From CAZLBC01 sp964557575 (GTDB lineage Bacteria > Planctomycetota > Phycisphaerae > SM23-33), in assembly GCA_964557575.1 (NCBI GenBank), contig CAZLBC010000160.1, positions 1 to 6,772 of the forward strand: a stretch of 6,772 bases of DNA, in the 5' to 3' direction. Shown piece by piece: positions 1-6,742 of this stretch (within the stretch, counting starts at the first letter, position 1; each line of letters begins with the position of its first letter). A program made the translations under genes and the position numbers. The notes beneath the pieces were generated by a model, which was not told the DNA's origin, searched no databases, and was given only the letters and a program-made list of their open reading frames with translations.

Positions 1-86
1 CCCCATTGTAAAATCCCCCGCGACTTCCGGCCAGTGAATATTCTGCTTATTGCGCCGGTGTCCCGCCGCAGACCGGACCGCGGCAT

Positions 87-3000
87 TCACCGCTCGACGG
101 TCACCGTGACGCGGTAGCGTATCGCCTTGTTTTCCCAGCTGCGGCGCTTCTCGAACGACAGTCGGGCAGTGCCCGGCCGGGAGCCGGCCCGGAAGCGGAA
201 GACCGCCCATTTTCCAGCGCCCGCGATAATCCGGGCGCCGGATGATGTTTTCTTCATCGGTTCCGTCGCGGTACCCGCGTGCGTCAGGGGGCCGTTTACC
301 GCCGTTAGTTTCGGGTTCCCGTAACCGGTGCCCGCGTAGTGTGCCACCTTGACCAGGACGGTTCCCCCGGCAGCTACCCGGCAGCTCTTCTCGCCGCCGT
401 GTTTGAATGTGACGGTAATCGCCGCGGGTGTTTTGGGTTTCGGCGTATCGTCGCCGACGATCGCGCCGCCGACGCGCGTGCCCACGATCGCGTTGTTGTG
501 CATGACATTGCCGCCCCAGAGACCCTTGAAACGCTTACCGTCGCGTGAGAGCCGCAGATCCTTGAACTGCATCACGACTATGCCGCCCTGTACCATTTTG
601 GCGTTCCAGACGCGACCGCCGGCGCTGAGCGGGCCGCGTATCAGCCGCGTATCGTGCTGGGGTCTGGCCACGGCCCGCGAACCGGTGATTGTAATCTTCC
701 ACCGCACCGTGTTCGTCGGTTTCCCGTCGGCGTTCCCGGATCCGTAGAAGGCGACCTTCCAGTCTCCGGCGAAGCTTCCCGCGACCGGCTGGTCGTCGGT
801 GTTGTCGTCCGGCCCGGTATCCGGCTCGTCCTTCACGCAGCGCACGATGCGCGTGAGAATACGCTCCTTGCCGTCCATGATCGGGCCGGGCGCGTAGATA
901 TTGTTCTTCAGCTTTCCCCTGAACGTCGACAGCGTGGAGCGGACGTGGAGAGGAATGGTGCCCTTTTGCTTGTATCCCCAGGACTGCACGTTGAAGGTCG
1001 CGGGACCCCTGATCGACACGCGGTCGCCGTTGATCGTTCCCGTGACGGAAAAGGAGGTGTTTCCCTTGTATCCCTGGTTGCCCAGGTCCTGCAGGTACCG
1101 GTAGGTGCCGGTCCCGACGAGTTTCCCGCCCGCCTTCGGCTCGGCCCAGATCTCCGCCAGGAAGACCGTTGTTTTCGTGGGATCCTTTTGCAGGCGCGGA
1201 ACGGTCATCCGGCGGGTGCAGTGTATCCACCCGGGTTTGTTGTCGGAATCGAACCCGTCGGGGACACCGGGGTTGTGGTCCGGTGCAACGTCGGGATCGC
1301 CGTCCGGGTCGATCTGATCGTCGGGGGTGACCGGATCGTCGGGNNNNNNNNNNNNNNNNNNNNNNNNNNNNNNNNNNNNNNNNNNNNNNNNNNNNNNNNN
1401 NNNNNNNNNNNNNNNNNNNNNNNNNNNNNNNNNNNNNNNNNNNGATCGTCGGGGGTGACCGGATCGTCGGGCGTGACCGGATCGTCGGGGGTGACCGGAT
1501 CGTCGGGCATAATATCGGGATCGGTGATGTCGAACGCGGTGTCGTCGGAAGGCGTGGGCATGACCGGCCCGGTATCGGGCCCCGGGTGATCGTCCGGTGC
1601 GGTATCGGACCCTTTGAACACCAGTGCCAAATCGACCGGCGAGCGGTCGCCGACCGCAACCGTGGCCTGCTCTTCGCCCAGGGTGTTGCTCCGGGCGACG
1701 ACGTCGTAGGTTCCGGGCCCCGGGAGGGCGAGGGCGGCCCAGCCGGTCGAGCGCGTCGTGCCGCTCACCGCCTGCCGTGCGGGCCCGCCCCGCAGACGGG
1801 CGGTGACGGTCGCCCCGGCCACCTCTTTTCCCGGCTTCTTCTGCCCGGCGTACGTGGTCACCATGAGGAGTTTGACCTTCGGTTTCACGGGCTTCGTGTC
1901 GCCGGAGGAATCCGGTTTCGTGCCGCTGTCGGTATCGGCCGTCTGATTGTCTTTGAGGTTTTTGCCGCCTATAGTAATCGAGACGGGTTCCTTGGAGAAA
2001 TGCGGCTTTTTCTCTTCTTCTATGATCAGTTTGACAAAAGTAACCGGCAGGCAGGAAGACTTTTCCTCGTCAAACGTATGCCATTGTCCATTGGTATGAT
2101 TACAAACACGGTATGTTGCATCCAGATTCGCCGATCCCTTGCAGGTAACAAATTCATGGGGGGCGGAAGAATCATGTGCATCCCATGTTTCACGTGTCCA
2201 CCTGAGATGTGATGCCCCCGCCGCGCTTACATCGATCCTCTTGTTTACGCTTTCCGGATACACCAGATCGCATTTTGTAAGAGCGACTTGTATTTTTCCG
2301 GCGGGATTACTGTTGTATTTATCCTGGCTGTTCGGATCGGGTTTGAACGCAAGATTCGTAATGGTCACATCGTATTTGCCTGAGTTTTCGTTGCCGGATA
2401 CTAACAGATCATATGTAATATCAAATCTATACACGCACCATGGGTCTTTATTTGTGATCGACTGTCCGTGTTTAACATGGAACACTACCTGTTGCGGATA
2501 ATAAGACCAGCTCTTCGCCTTTTGGCAATTCCATTCGATAGCCGTGTTTTTAAGCTTAAAAGCCAGGTCGGGGCGTTTTCTGTCGCGGTGCAGGGCATCG
2601 AACAAATTTTTCAGCAAGGTCCAGACGCGTGTTTTGAATTCCTTGTCGTAGGTGAAATACGCCGCGAAAACCTCTGGATTTCCGGCACAGGTAAAGTGCT
2701 CATAGTAATAGTCTTTGACCTTTTCCCACGCGTGGCAATAGTCGATGGTATTCTGTGAACCGATCGGCAGAAGATTGTTGGACTTTGTCAGGTACCGGGC
2801 AATTCTGAGACTGATGTTTCGATCCTCCATGAGTCGATCATAGATGGATTTCCGAAGATAGGTATAGAGTTGCCCCGCCTTGAGTGTGCGCCCGAGCACC
2901 AGGTTGTCGCCGTACACCGTTTTAACCGGAACATTGCGGTTGATGATGGTCCACGATTTAACCGACGGGTCCCATATCAACAGCGGGGTATTGATTTGAA

Positions 3001-3820
3001 AAGGTCGATAGGCATAGCTCGGTCCAATAGGGTAGTAGGTGTACTTTTGCCATACTTCGCGGTGGTTGTCCCAAAGCGCCTGGTTACGAGGAGAGGAAGC
3101 GGCCGAGGTTCCGGCACCGATATGCTTTTGGTATTTAAGTTCTGTAATCCTGATGGATAGTTTGTTGAGGGTGAGGATAAGTTTCTCGGTTATTTCACCG
3201 TACGCGCCCAGTGCCTTTCCAATCAGCGGGACCTTGCCGCCGTATTTTTTCAGTGCCGTCGAAAGTGCCAGCACATTTGTTGAGAGTTCGCCGCCGGAAC
3301 CGGAAATCACCAAGGTAGTGGCTTTCCGCCGTATTTCCCACATCTGCCCGGCCACGTCGAAAACGTTACTGCCGTTTTTCAGTAACATTCGCACGCGGCC
3401 GCTCCGATCGATCGCATTGTAGACTGCTGTTTTCGACTTGTTAATTTCTTTAAACAGGACAGATTTTTCCTTGCTGGTAAGATCTGAATTCTTAACCCCG
3501 CTAGTAACGGTTTCAAGTTCATCCCGAGCGATGGTGCGCAGCTCGCTGATGACGCATTCGATTTCCTTTTTGGCGTTCGCGAACAACGTGTCCGCATCTT
3601 CCGTAAAGCTCTTCGACGACAATGTATTCCCGGCGACCGGACGTGCCGGGCCGGTGTTTGGTTCACGTCCGCCCACATCTTTTGCGGCAGGGTCTTGGTC
3701 GGATTGAGCGCAGACGGTCGATTCCAGGATGATCAGAGCTATCGTTGATAGTATAACGATGCTGATAACAACGGGACGTTTTGAACACGTTGTCTTGTTA
3801 TTGGATGAATGTATATTCAT
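87..3820 (-). CDS. Large secreted modular protein with PDDPVT repeat stalk and C-terminal chagasin-like domain (interrupted by an assembly gap)
   Basis: I do not recognise the whole protein; function is unknown. Seen: start ATG at 3820 with AAAGGA eight bases upstream; 792 codons run to the N gap and 418 more follow it to TGA at 87-89, giving at least about 1,210 residues. Order: signal peptide (basic start, hydrophobic residues 17-32, likely cut after VCA at 38); helical region about 70-235; an unfamiliar module about 245-620 with Cys 362, 378, 432, 462, 517, 560, 573 and 590; a T/D/S/G/K/P-rich linker about 621-647; a carboxypeptidase-regulatory-like beta domain 648-737; a D/P-rich linker with PDDPVT repeats. 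After the gap come an acidic TSP3-like stretch, two beta-rich modules, and an I42-like domain. The signal peptide and even cysteine count suggest export and disulfides. The two visible reading frames differ only because 100 N is an arbitrary length; the repeat register agrees on both sides. GC content drops strongly in the N-terminal half. Coding status is sure; function is not. Confidence 0.85.
90..422 (-). other. Chagasin-like (inhibitor family I42) C-terminal domain of the large protein
   Basis: The last ~110 residues match the layout of the chagasin/I42 consensus as I remember it. There is a GGTVLVKV strand, then an AGTGYGNPKL loop at the position of the NPTTGY loop (L2), then AGAGKWAVFRFRA at the glycine-rich loop (L4) followed by the F-x-F strand, then PGTARLSFEKRRSWE where the family has RRPWE (L6), ending in RYRVTVTV. 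Chagasin domains are tight inhibitors of papain-like cysteine proteases through these three loops. Here L2 is degenerate (no NP before TGY, no Trp after it) and L6 has Ser in place of Pro, so inhibitory activity is uncertain; the fold call is stronger than the function call. Confidence 0.6.
453..782 (-). other. Beta-rich module of unknown family in the large protein
   Basis: This stretch begins GSFAGDWKVAFYGSG and runs through VRWKITITGS, a KMVQGGIVVMQFKDLRLS segment and FKGLWGGN, ending near VGTRVGGAIVG. Alternating hydrophobic/polar residues and Gly-Asp turns suggest a small beta-barrel or sandwich. It is separated from the preceding beta-rich segment (about 834-1208, which contains VTGTINGDRVSIRG) by an acidic DEPDTGPDDNTDD linker. 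I do not recognise a family; the two modules might be distant copies of one another, but I see only general similarity. Confidence 0.4.
1316..1507 (-). repeat. 18-base tandem repeat encoding PDDPVT, interrupted by the assembly gap
   Basis: The plus-strand unit is GATCGTCGGGGGTGACCG; the minus strand encodes Pro-Asp-Asp-Pro-Val-Thr. Complete copies lie at 1316-1333, 1444-1461, 1462-1479 and 1480-1497, with 10-base partial copies abutting the gap at 1334-1343 and closing the array at 1498-1507. The 1462-1479 copy carries one synonymous change (ACG instead of ACC for Thr). True copy number is unknown because the gap replaces the middle. The period is a multiple of three, so gain or loss of copies keeps the frame. 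It probably forms an extended, acidic, proline-rich stalk between domains. Confidence 0.9.
1344..1443. other. Assembly gap of 100 N
   Basis: Exactly 100 N replace sequence inside the 18-base repeat array. From the repeat phase on both sides (GATCGTCGGG before the gap, a fresh GATCGTCGGG after it), the missing piece should be 8 + 18k bases. That is 2 modulo 3, whereas 100 is 1 modulo 3, which explains why the reading frame appears broken here. Confidence 0.97.
1610..1879 (-). other. Carboxypeptidase-regulatory-like (Ig-fold) domain within the large protein
   Basis: Residues about 648-737 read as a small beta-sandwich: a KLLMVTTY strand, then GATVTARLRGG, a TTRSTGWAALALPGPGTYDVVA core, and a closing VDLALVFKG strand. 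The pattern 'GATVTA... T...G.A.L.LPGPGTY.V.A' is characteristic of CarboxypepD_reg/SpaA-like prealbumin-fold domains, common spacer or adhesive modules in exported bacterial proteins. The family call comes from memory of the consensus, not a search. Confidence 0.6.
3704..3820 (-). other. Signal peptide of the large secreted protein
   Basis: Residues 1-38 show a polar N-region ending in SKRP, a hydrophobic core at about 17-32 (VVISIVILSTIALIIL), and a small-residue site V-C-A before QS. This is a typical Sec signal for signal peptidase I. The cysteine at 37 is not in a good lipobox (S-T-V-C lacks the small residue at -1), so I do not call a lipoprotein. The span given includes one residue past the predicted cut. 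Confidence 0.75.
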
Positions 3821-3870
3821 TGCACTATTCCTTTGCTACGGCGTAGTACATGACAGGGGGAATTTCGCAT
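3817..3870 (-). other. Possible 17-residue leader ORF overlapping the start of the large gene
   Basis: An ATG at 3870 opens a 17-codon frame (MRNSPCHVLRRSKGIVQ) whose TGA overlaps the ATG of the large gene in an ATGA arrangement, the geometry used for translational coupling. Only a weak GGAT precedes it. A frame this short can arise by chance, so this is a candidate only. Confidence 0.2.
3829..3834 (-). promoter_or_regulatory. Ribosome-binding site of the large secreted protein gene
   Basis: AAAGGA on the minus strand, eight bases before the ATG at 3820. This is good Shine-Dalgarno spacing and fixes the start just ahead of the signal peptide. Confidence 0.8.
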
Positions 3871-3922
3871 GTCGCCATCCGTATTTTCTAAGGATCGAGG
3901 GAAATGTATCTCCTTATTCTTG

Positions 3923-3951
3923 ATTATATAACCTTGGTTGGTCGGTGCCAG
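3923..3951 (-). promoter_or_regulatory. Sigma70-type promoter for the large secreted protein gene
   Basis: Minus strand: -10 box TATAAT (3928 down to 3923, perfect match) and -35 box CTGGCA (3951 down to 3946, four of six to TTGACA) with a 17-base spacer. The predicted start of transcription is near 3916, giving a leader of roughly 95 bases. It lies in the AT-richer segment, so a chance match is possible, but the spacing and position are right. The gene is therefore likely transcribed independently of the two upstream genes. Confidence 0.6.
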
Positions 3952-4054
3952 TTAAAAATTCGGTTAGTACTATCGGGGGGCTTTTCGCAGTGATGCTCGT
4001 TCGTTTTTACCTGCTTCGCCGGGATAGTGATGAAGAACAATCCTCGCGAATCTG

Positions 4055-5314
4055 CTATTCGATGTGACATGCTCCGGCGGCGGTTTCGTCCATCCGCCGC
4101 ACCCGCGCAACCGGCGGGGGGTGTGAGTAATTGAAGGCCACGTAGACCGGGTGGGGGGCCAGGTTGGCGAGGTTTTCGCCGCAGAGATTGACGATCGCCT
4201 CCCGGAGCGGCCGCGGCCCGCCCATGACCTCGATCGCGAAGGCGTCCGCCGCGTATTCAAAGCGCCGGCCGAGGGCCAGCAACAGCGGCTGGATCGCGAA
4301 GAATACCGGCTGGGCGACCAGGCCGAGCAGGAAGAGCCCCCCGTAGAGCAGGCCGCGGTCGAAACCGAACGCATCGTAGAGCGCGTCGGCACCCAGCAGC
4401 AGTGAGGCGAGGTAGAACAGCAGGAGGGAGAACAGCCCGTTGGCCAGGAGCAGCTTCCCGGTGTGCTTCATCTTCCAGTGTCCCGCCTCGTGGGCCAGTA
4501 CCGCGAGTACCTGCTCACCGGAGAGGTGTTCCCGGAGGGTGTCGAACAGGACGATCCGCCTGGTCTTTCCCAGGCCCGCGAAGTAGGCATTGCTGTGTTT
4601 CGACCGCTTTCCGGCGTCCATCGTGTAGACGCCCGCCACCGCGATCCCGCACTGCTCCATGAGCGAGCGGATCGCATCCTTCAACGCGCCGTCCTCGAGG
4701 CGTTCGAAGCGGTTGAACAGCGGGGCGATGAGGACCGGGTAGAGGGCCCCGAGCAGCAGCCCGAAGACGAACACGATCAGCCAGGCGAGGAGCCACCAGG
4801 TGTGGGGGAACCGGTAGAGCACCGCAAGCACCGCGCTCCCGACCGCCGCCAGGGTTATCGCGCCGAGAGCGAGCGATTTGAGCTTGTCGGCCGCCCAGAG
4901 CAGGGGGCCCCGGGTGGTGAAGCCGTATCGCTTCTCGACGCCGAAGACCCGCCGCCAGGAAAAGGGCAGGCCGACGGCGAAGTCGACAAGGTAGAGGCCC
5001 AGGAAGAAGGCGATGCCGTTGACCACGTCGCTGCCGGTCAGGCCGTCGCAGCGGGAGACGAACCACGCCAGGGGGCCGCCGAATACCAGGGGCACCAGCA
5101 GCAGGGTGGTGACCGCCGTTTCCAGGATGCCCAGGCGGGTCTTGTCCCGGGTATAGGCCGCGGCCCGCCGGAACCGGTCGGCGTCGATCGCGCCGGCGAA
5201 TGCCTCCGGCACTTCATCCGCCGCGGCGAGGCGGCGGAGGTTGAGGTATTCTACCAGGAGCCGCGCGGCGGTCGTGGCCAGGACGAGCGACAGTATGATC
5301 CACGTGATGTTCAT
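4055..5314 (-). CDS. Ste24/CAAX-type membrane zinc metalloprotease (peptidase family M48A)
   Basis: Integral membrane endopeptidase of the Ste24 family, which cleaves substrates inside a chamber in the membrane. Seen in the 419 residues: about seven hydrophobic segments (near 2-22, 64-86, 96-117, 147-166, 172-198, 289-309, 323-349); family motif PLFNRFERLEDG at 198-209; SKHSNAYFAG at 238-247; zinc motif HEAGH with His275, Glu276 (catalytic) and His279; third zinc ligand Glu353 in EYAADAFA, with Asp357; and C-terminal YSHPPPVARVRRM. The length is normal for the family and all key residues are present, so it should be active. In eukaryotes the family processes prenylated CAAX proteins; bacteria generally lack that modification, so the 'CAAX' name describes homology and the substrate here is unknown (membrane-protein quality control is a reasonable guess). 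It starts 52 bases after the DUF362 gene, with only a weak ribosome-binding site (GGAT about 12 bases upstream), suggesting co-transcription. Confidence 0.92.
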   Translation of the reverse strand: MNITWIILSLVLATTAARLLVEYLNLRRLAAADEVPEAFAGAIDADRFRRAAAYTRDKTRLGILETAVTTLLLVPLVFGGPLAWFVSRCDGLTGSDVVNGIAFFLGLYLVDFAVGLPFSWRRVFGVEKRYGFTTRGPLLWAADKLKSLALGAITLAAVGSAVLAVLYRFPHTWWLLAWLIVFVFGLLLGALYPVLIAPLFNRFERLEDGALKDAIRSLMEQCGIAVAGVYTMDAGKRSKHSNAYFAGLGKTRRIVLFDTLREHLSGEQVLAVLAHEAGHWKMKHTGKLLLANGLFSLLLFYLASLLLGADALYDAFGFDRGLLYGGLFLLGLVAQPVFFAIQPLLLALGRRFEYAADAFAIEVMGGPRPLREAIVNLCGENLANLAPHPVYVAFNYSHPPPVARVRRMDETAAGACHIE

Positions 5315-5366
5315 GGCGGTGTTATCCGGTGTGTTCCTTCACGCGGCCGGGGCGCGGACCCCCGCC

Positions 5367-6599
5367 TCAGCCGTTACCGTCGCGCGGGGCGCCGTCCGCC
5401 GTGTCGATCTCGTCGCGGCCGGTCAGGGCCCGGAGGATCTGGCTGGAAACCGGGGGGCAGCCGGGGATGAAGGTGCCCGCGTCGCGGTGGGCGGCGGTGC
5501 AGTTGCCCACACAGAAGGTGCCCGCCGGCAGGTCGTCGTGCCCCGTGCCGATGGCGATGTGAAACGCCGTGTCCGGGGGGAAGTAGTCGACGATACGCTC
5601 GCCGTACCGCTTCAGGAACAGCATCAGCGTCGACTGGCAGGCGCTGCACGACTGCCGGTCGTGTACCGTGACGCCGTCGAACTCCACGGAAATATCGGCC
5701 GGGGGGCGCGCCAGGTCCGCCGCCGCGTCCTCCCAGCCGGCGGGGCCGACGTCCATGCGGCCGATGTCGATAACGCCGCCGCACCGTTCGGCGCCCAGCC
5801 TGAGGTGGGCTATCGCGCCGGGGTCGACGCCCATCAGGCGGCAGGCGACGGCGTCGGCGGCGAAGGGATCGGCCGCGGCCACCGCCGCGTCCAGGGTGCG
5901 GGGAGTGCCGGCGGAGGGGCCCATCCCCTCCATCGCGCAGGTCCCGTCGATCACCGCCAGTTGCGGCCGGAGGACCGTGCTCATGTCGGCGATCGCCACG
6001 TCGATGGGCTTTTCATCGCAACCCTCGACGGGGGGGAGCATGTGAAGCTGGACCTTGCTGCGCCGCCACAGGCAGCCCTTCATGTTCTTGATCGAGAGGG
6101 TCACGCCCGTGTGCATGTGCATCTTCATGACCGGCACCGACACGATGAAGTCGACCTCCGCGATGTCGGCGCAGACCTTCAGCGAAGCAAGGGCCGCGCC
6201 GCCCGGGACCGGCACCGGTATGCAGGGGCGCTGGTCCATGTCGATCAGGCGGCACTCCCGTTCGGCGGCCACGGCGGTTATCCCCCCGGACGCGAAGGCC
6301 GCCGAAATGTCGACACCGACGATCGGGCTCTCCCCGATCACGACGTCCGCGCCGGTCGCACGGAAGGCGTCCACCACCGCCGCGACCACGCCGGGGTGCG
6401 TGGTGACGGCGTCGCCGGGCCGCGCCATCCTCCCGACGTTCGGCTTGACCAGCACCCGCTTGCCCCGTGCCGGCGCGAGGTCGAAGTCTTCCAGGACGGC
6501 CGCCGTGTTTTCGTAGGCCCCGCGGCCGGCGCAGACCCGGACCCGCGGCCGCCGCGGATCGGCCGTAAAGGGCGAACGGTCGGGCAGGGCGAGATTCAT
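5367..6599 (-). CDS. DUF362 domain protein with C-terminal cysteine cluster (possible Fe-S protein)
   Basis: Conserved protein of unknown function (DUF362, COG2006-like); no signal peptide or membrane segment, so cytoplasmic. In the 410 residues, the DUF362 core spans about 20-300: VLVKPNVGR (49-57), VTTHPGVVAAVVDAFRATGA (65-84), VVIGESP (86-92), KMHMHTGVTLSIKNMKGC (159-176), VIDGTCAMEGMGPSAGTPR (216-234), then AADPFAADAVACRLMGVDP, all typical of the family. The tail adds CSAC (Cys318, Cys321), CVGNC (Cys363, Cys367) and FIPGCPP (Cys381). GCPP also occurs at a 4Fe-4S ligand in NuoB-type proteins, so Cys318/321/367/381 could hold a cluster; that is inference. The start at 6599 is supported by AGGA seven bases upstream. 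It is first in a probable two-gene unit with the protease downstream; the reason for that pairing is not evident. Confidence 0.88.
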   Translation of the reverse strand: MNLALPDRSPFTADPRRPRVRVCAGRGAYENTAAVLEDFDLAPARGKRVLVKPNVGRMARPGDAVTTHPGVVAAVVDAFRATGADVVIGESPIVGVDISAAFASGGITAVAAERECRLIDMDQRPCIPVPVPGGAALASLKVCADIAEVDFIVSVPVMKMHMHTGVTLSIKNMKGCLWRRSKVQLHMLPPVEGCDEKPIDVAIADMSTVLRPQLAVIDGTCAMEGMGPSAGTPRTLDAAVAAADPFAADAVACRLMGVDPGAIAHLRLGAERCGGVIDIGRMDVGPAGWEDAAADLARPPADISVEFDGVTVHDRQSCSACQSTLMLFLKRYGERIVDYFPPDTAFHIAIGTGHDDLPAGTFCVGNCTAAHRDAGTFIPGCPPVSSQILRALTGRDEIDTADGAPRDGNG

Positions 6600-6606
6600 G
6601 CGCGGT

Positions 6607-6610
6607 TCCT
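6607..6610 (-). promoter_or_regulatory. Ribosome-binding site of the DUF362 gene
   Basis: AGGA on the minus strand, seven bases before the ATG at 6599. It supports this start over internal Met codons. Confidence 0.65.
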
Positions 6611-6686
6611 GAAAACGGGTTTCATTCAGATGAGGACATCTTACCGTCCCCGGCGGATTTGATGAAGTGATTGTTTTGCCGCCGCG

Positions 6687-6709
6687 CCGCGGGGGGCATC
6701 ATCCCGCGG
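6687..6709. other. GC-rich hairpin upstream of the DUF362 gene
   Basis: Perfect seven-base arms CCGCGGG (6687-6693) and CCCGCGG (6703-6709) around a nine-base loop. No T-run follows on either strand, so it is not a typical intrinsic terminator. It could end an upstream minus-strand gene outside the window, be a regulator site, or be chance in GC-rich DNA. Confidence 0.3.
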
Positions 6710-6713
6710 TCCG

Positions 6714-6742
6714 ATCTTATCTGTTTACGGGCTGCTGAACAA
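6714..6742 (-). promoter_or_regulatory. Weak candidate promoter for the DUF362-protease unit
   Basis: Minus strand: TTGTTC (6742-6737) and TAAGAT (6719-6714) with a 17-base spacer. The match is three of six and four of six to the sigma70 boxes. Position (about 105 bases upstream of the start codon) is plausible, but the match alone is weak. Confidence 0.3.

Larger units (their letters stand above)
3821..4054. other. Intergenic region between the protease gene and the large secreted protein gene
   Basis: 234 bases without a supported gene apart from the promoter, leader and ribosome-binding site listed separately. Downstream of the protease stop (TAG, 4055-4057) I see no strong hairpin followed by a T-run on the minus strand; the palindrome TAGTACTA near 3970 is too short to be a terminator. 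An AAGGAG sequence near the predicted transcription start has no start codon at a suitable distance. Confidence 0.6.

Noticed and set aside
1..86. Possible terminator after the long gene (CCGGT...ACCGG pairing near 55-77).
   Set aside because: The stem is only five bases with a twelve-base loop and no following T-run.
1316..1507. Short regular repeats considered as a CRISPR array.
   Set aside because: The units are contiguous 18-mers with no unique spacers, and they code in frame for a repeated peptide.
654..1589. Plus-strand frame with SSGVTG repeats.
   Set aside because: It is the reverse-strand reading of the PDDPVT repeat. It has no recognisable domain and runs through the N gap only because N cannot encode a stop.
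535..1659. A 374-codon minus-strand frame spanning the gap, rich in Arg/Pro/Ser (RSPPTI repeats).
   Set aside because: It is an out-of-frame reading of the 18-base repeat and of the real C-terminal modules. The composition is that of a GC-rich shadow frame and there is no start signal.
3940..3951. TGGCAC resembling the -24 element of a sigma54 promoter.
   Set aside because: The GC of the -12 element is missing at the required distance. The same bases fit a sigma70 -35 box with a perfect TATAAT 17 bases downstream.
3970..4392. A 140-codon minus-strand frame overlapping the protease 3' end and extending past its stop.
   Set aside because: It is Ser/Arg-rich, out of frame with the intact protease, and has no family features. 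The protease C-terminus (YSHPPPVARVRRM) is complete, so no frameshift is needed.
5241..6662. A 473-codon plus-strand frame opposite the DUF362 gene.
   Set aside because: It is antisense to a gene with clear family motifs and has a G/R/A/V/H-biased shadow composition. Long antisense frames are expected at this GC content. The same applies to the 335-codon frame at 4463-5470 opposite the protease.
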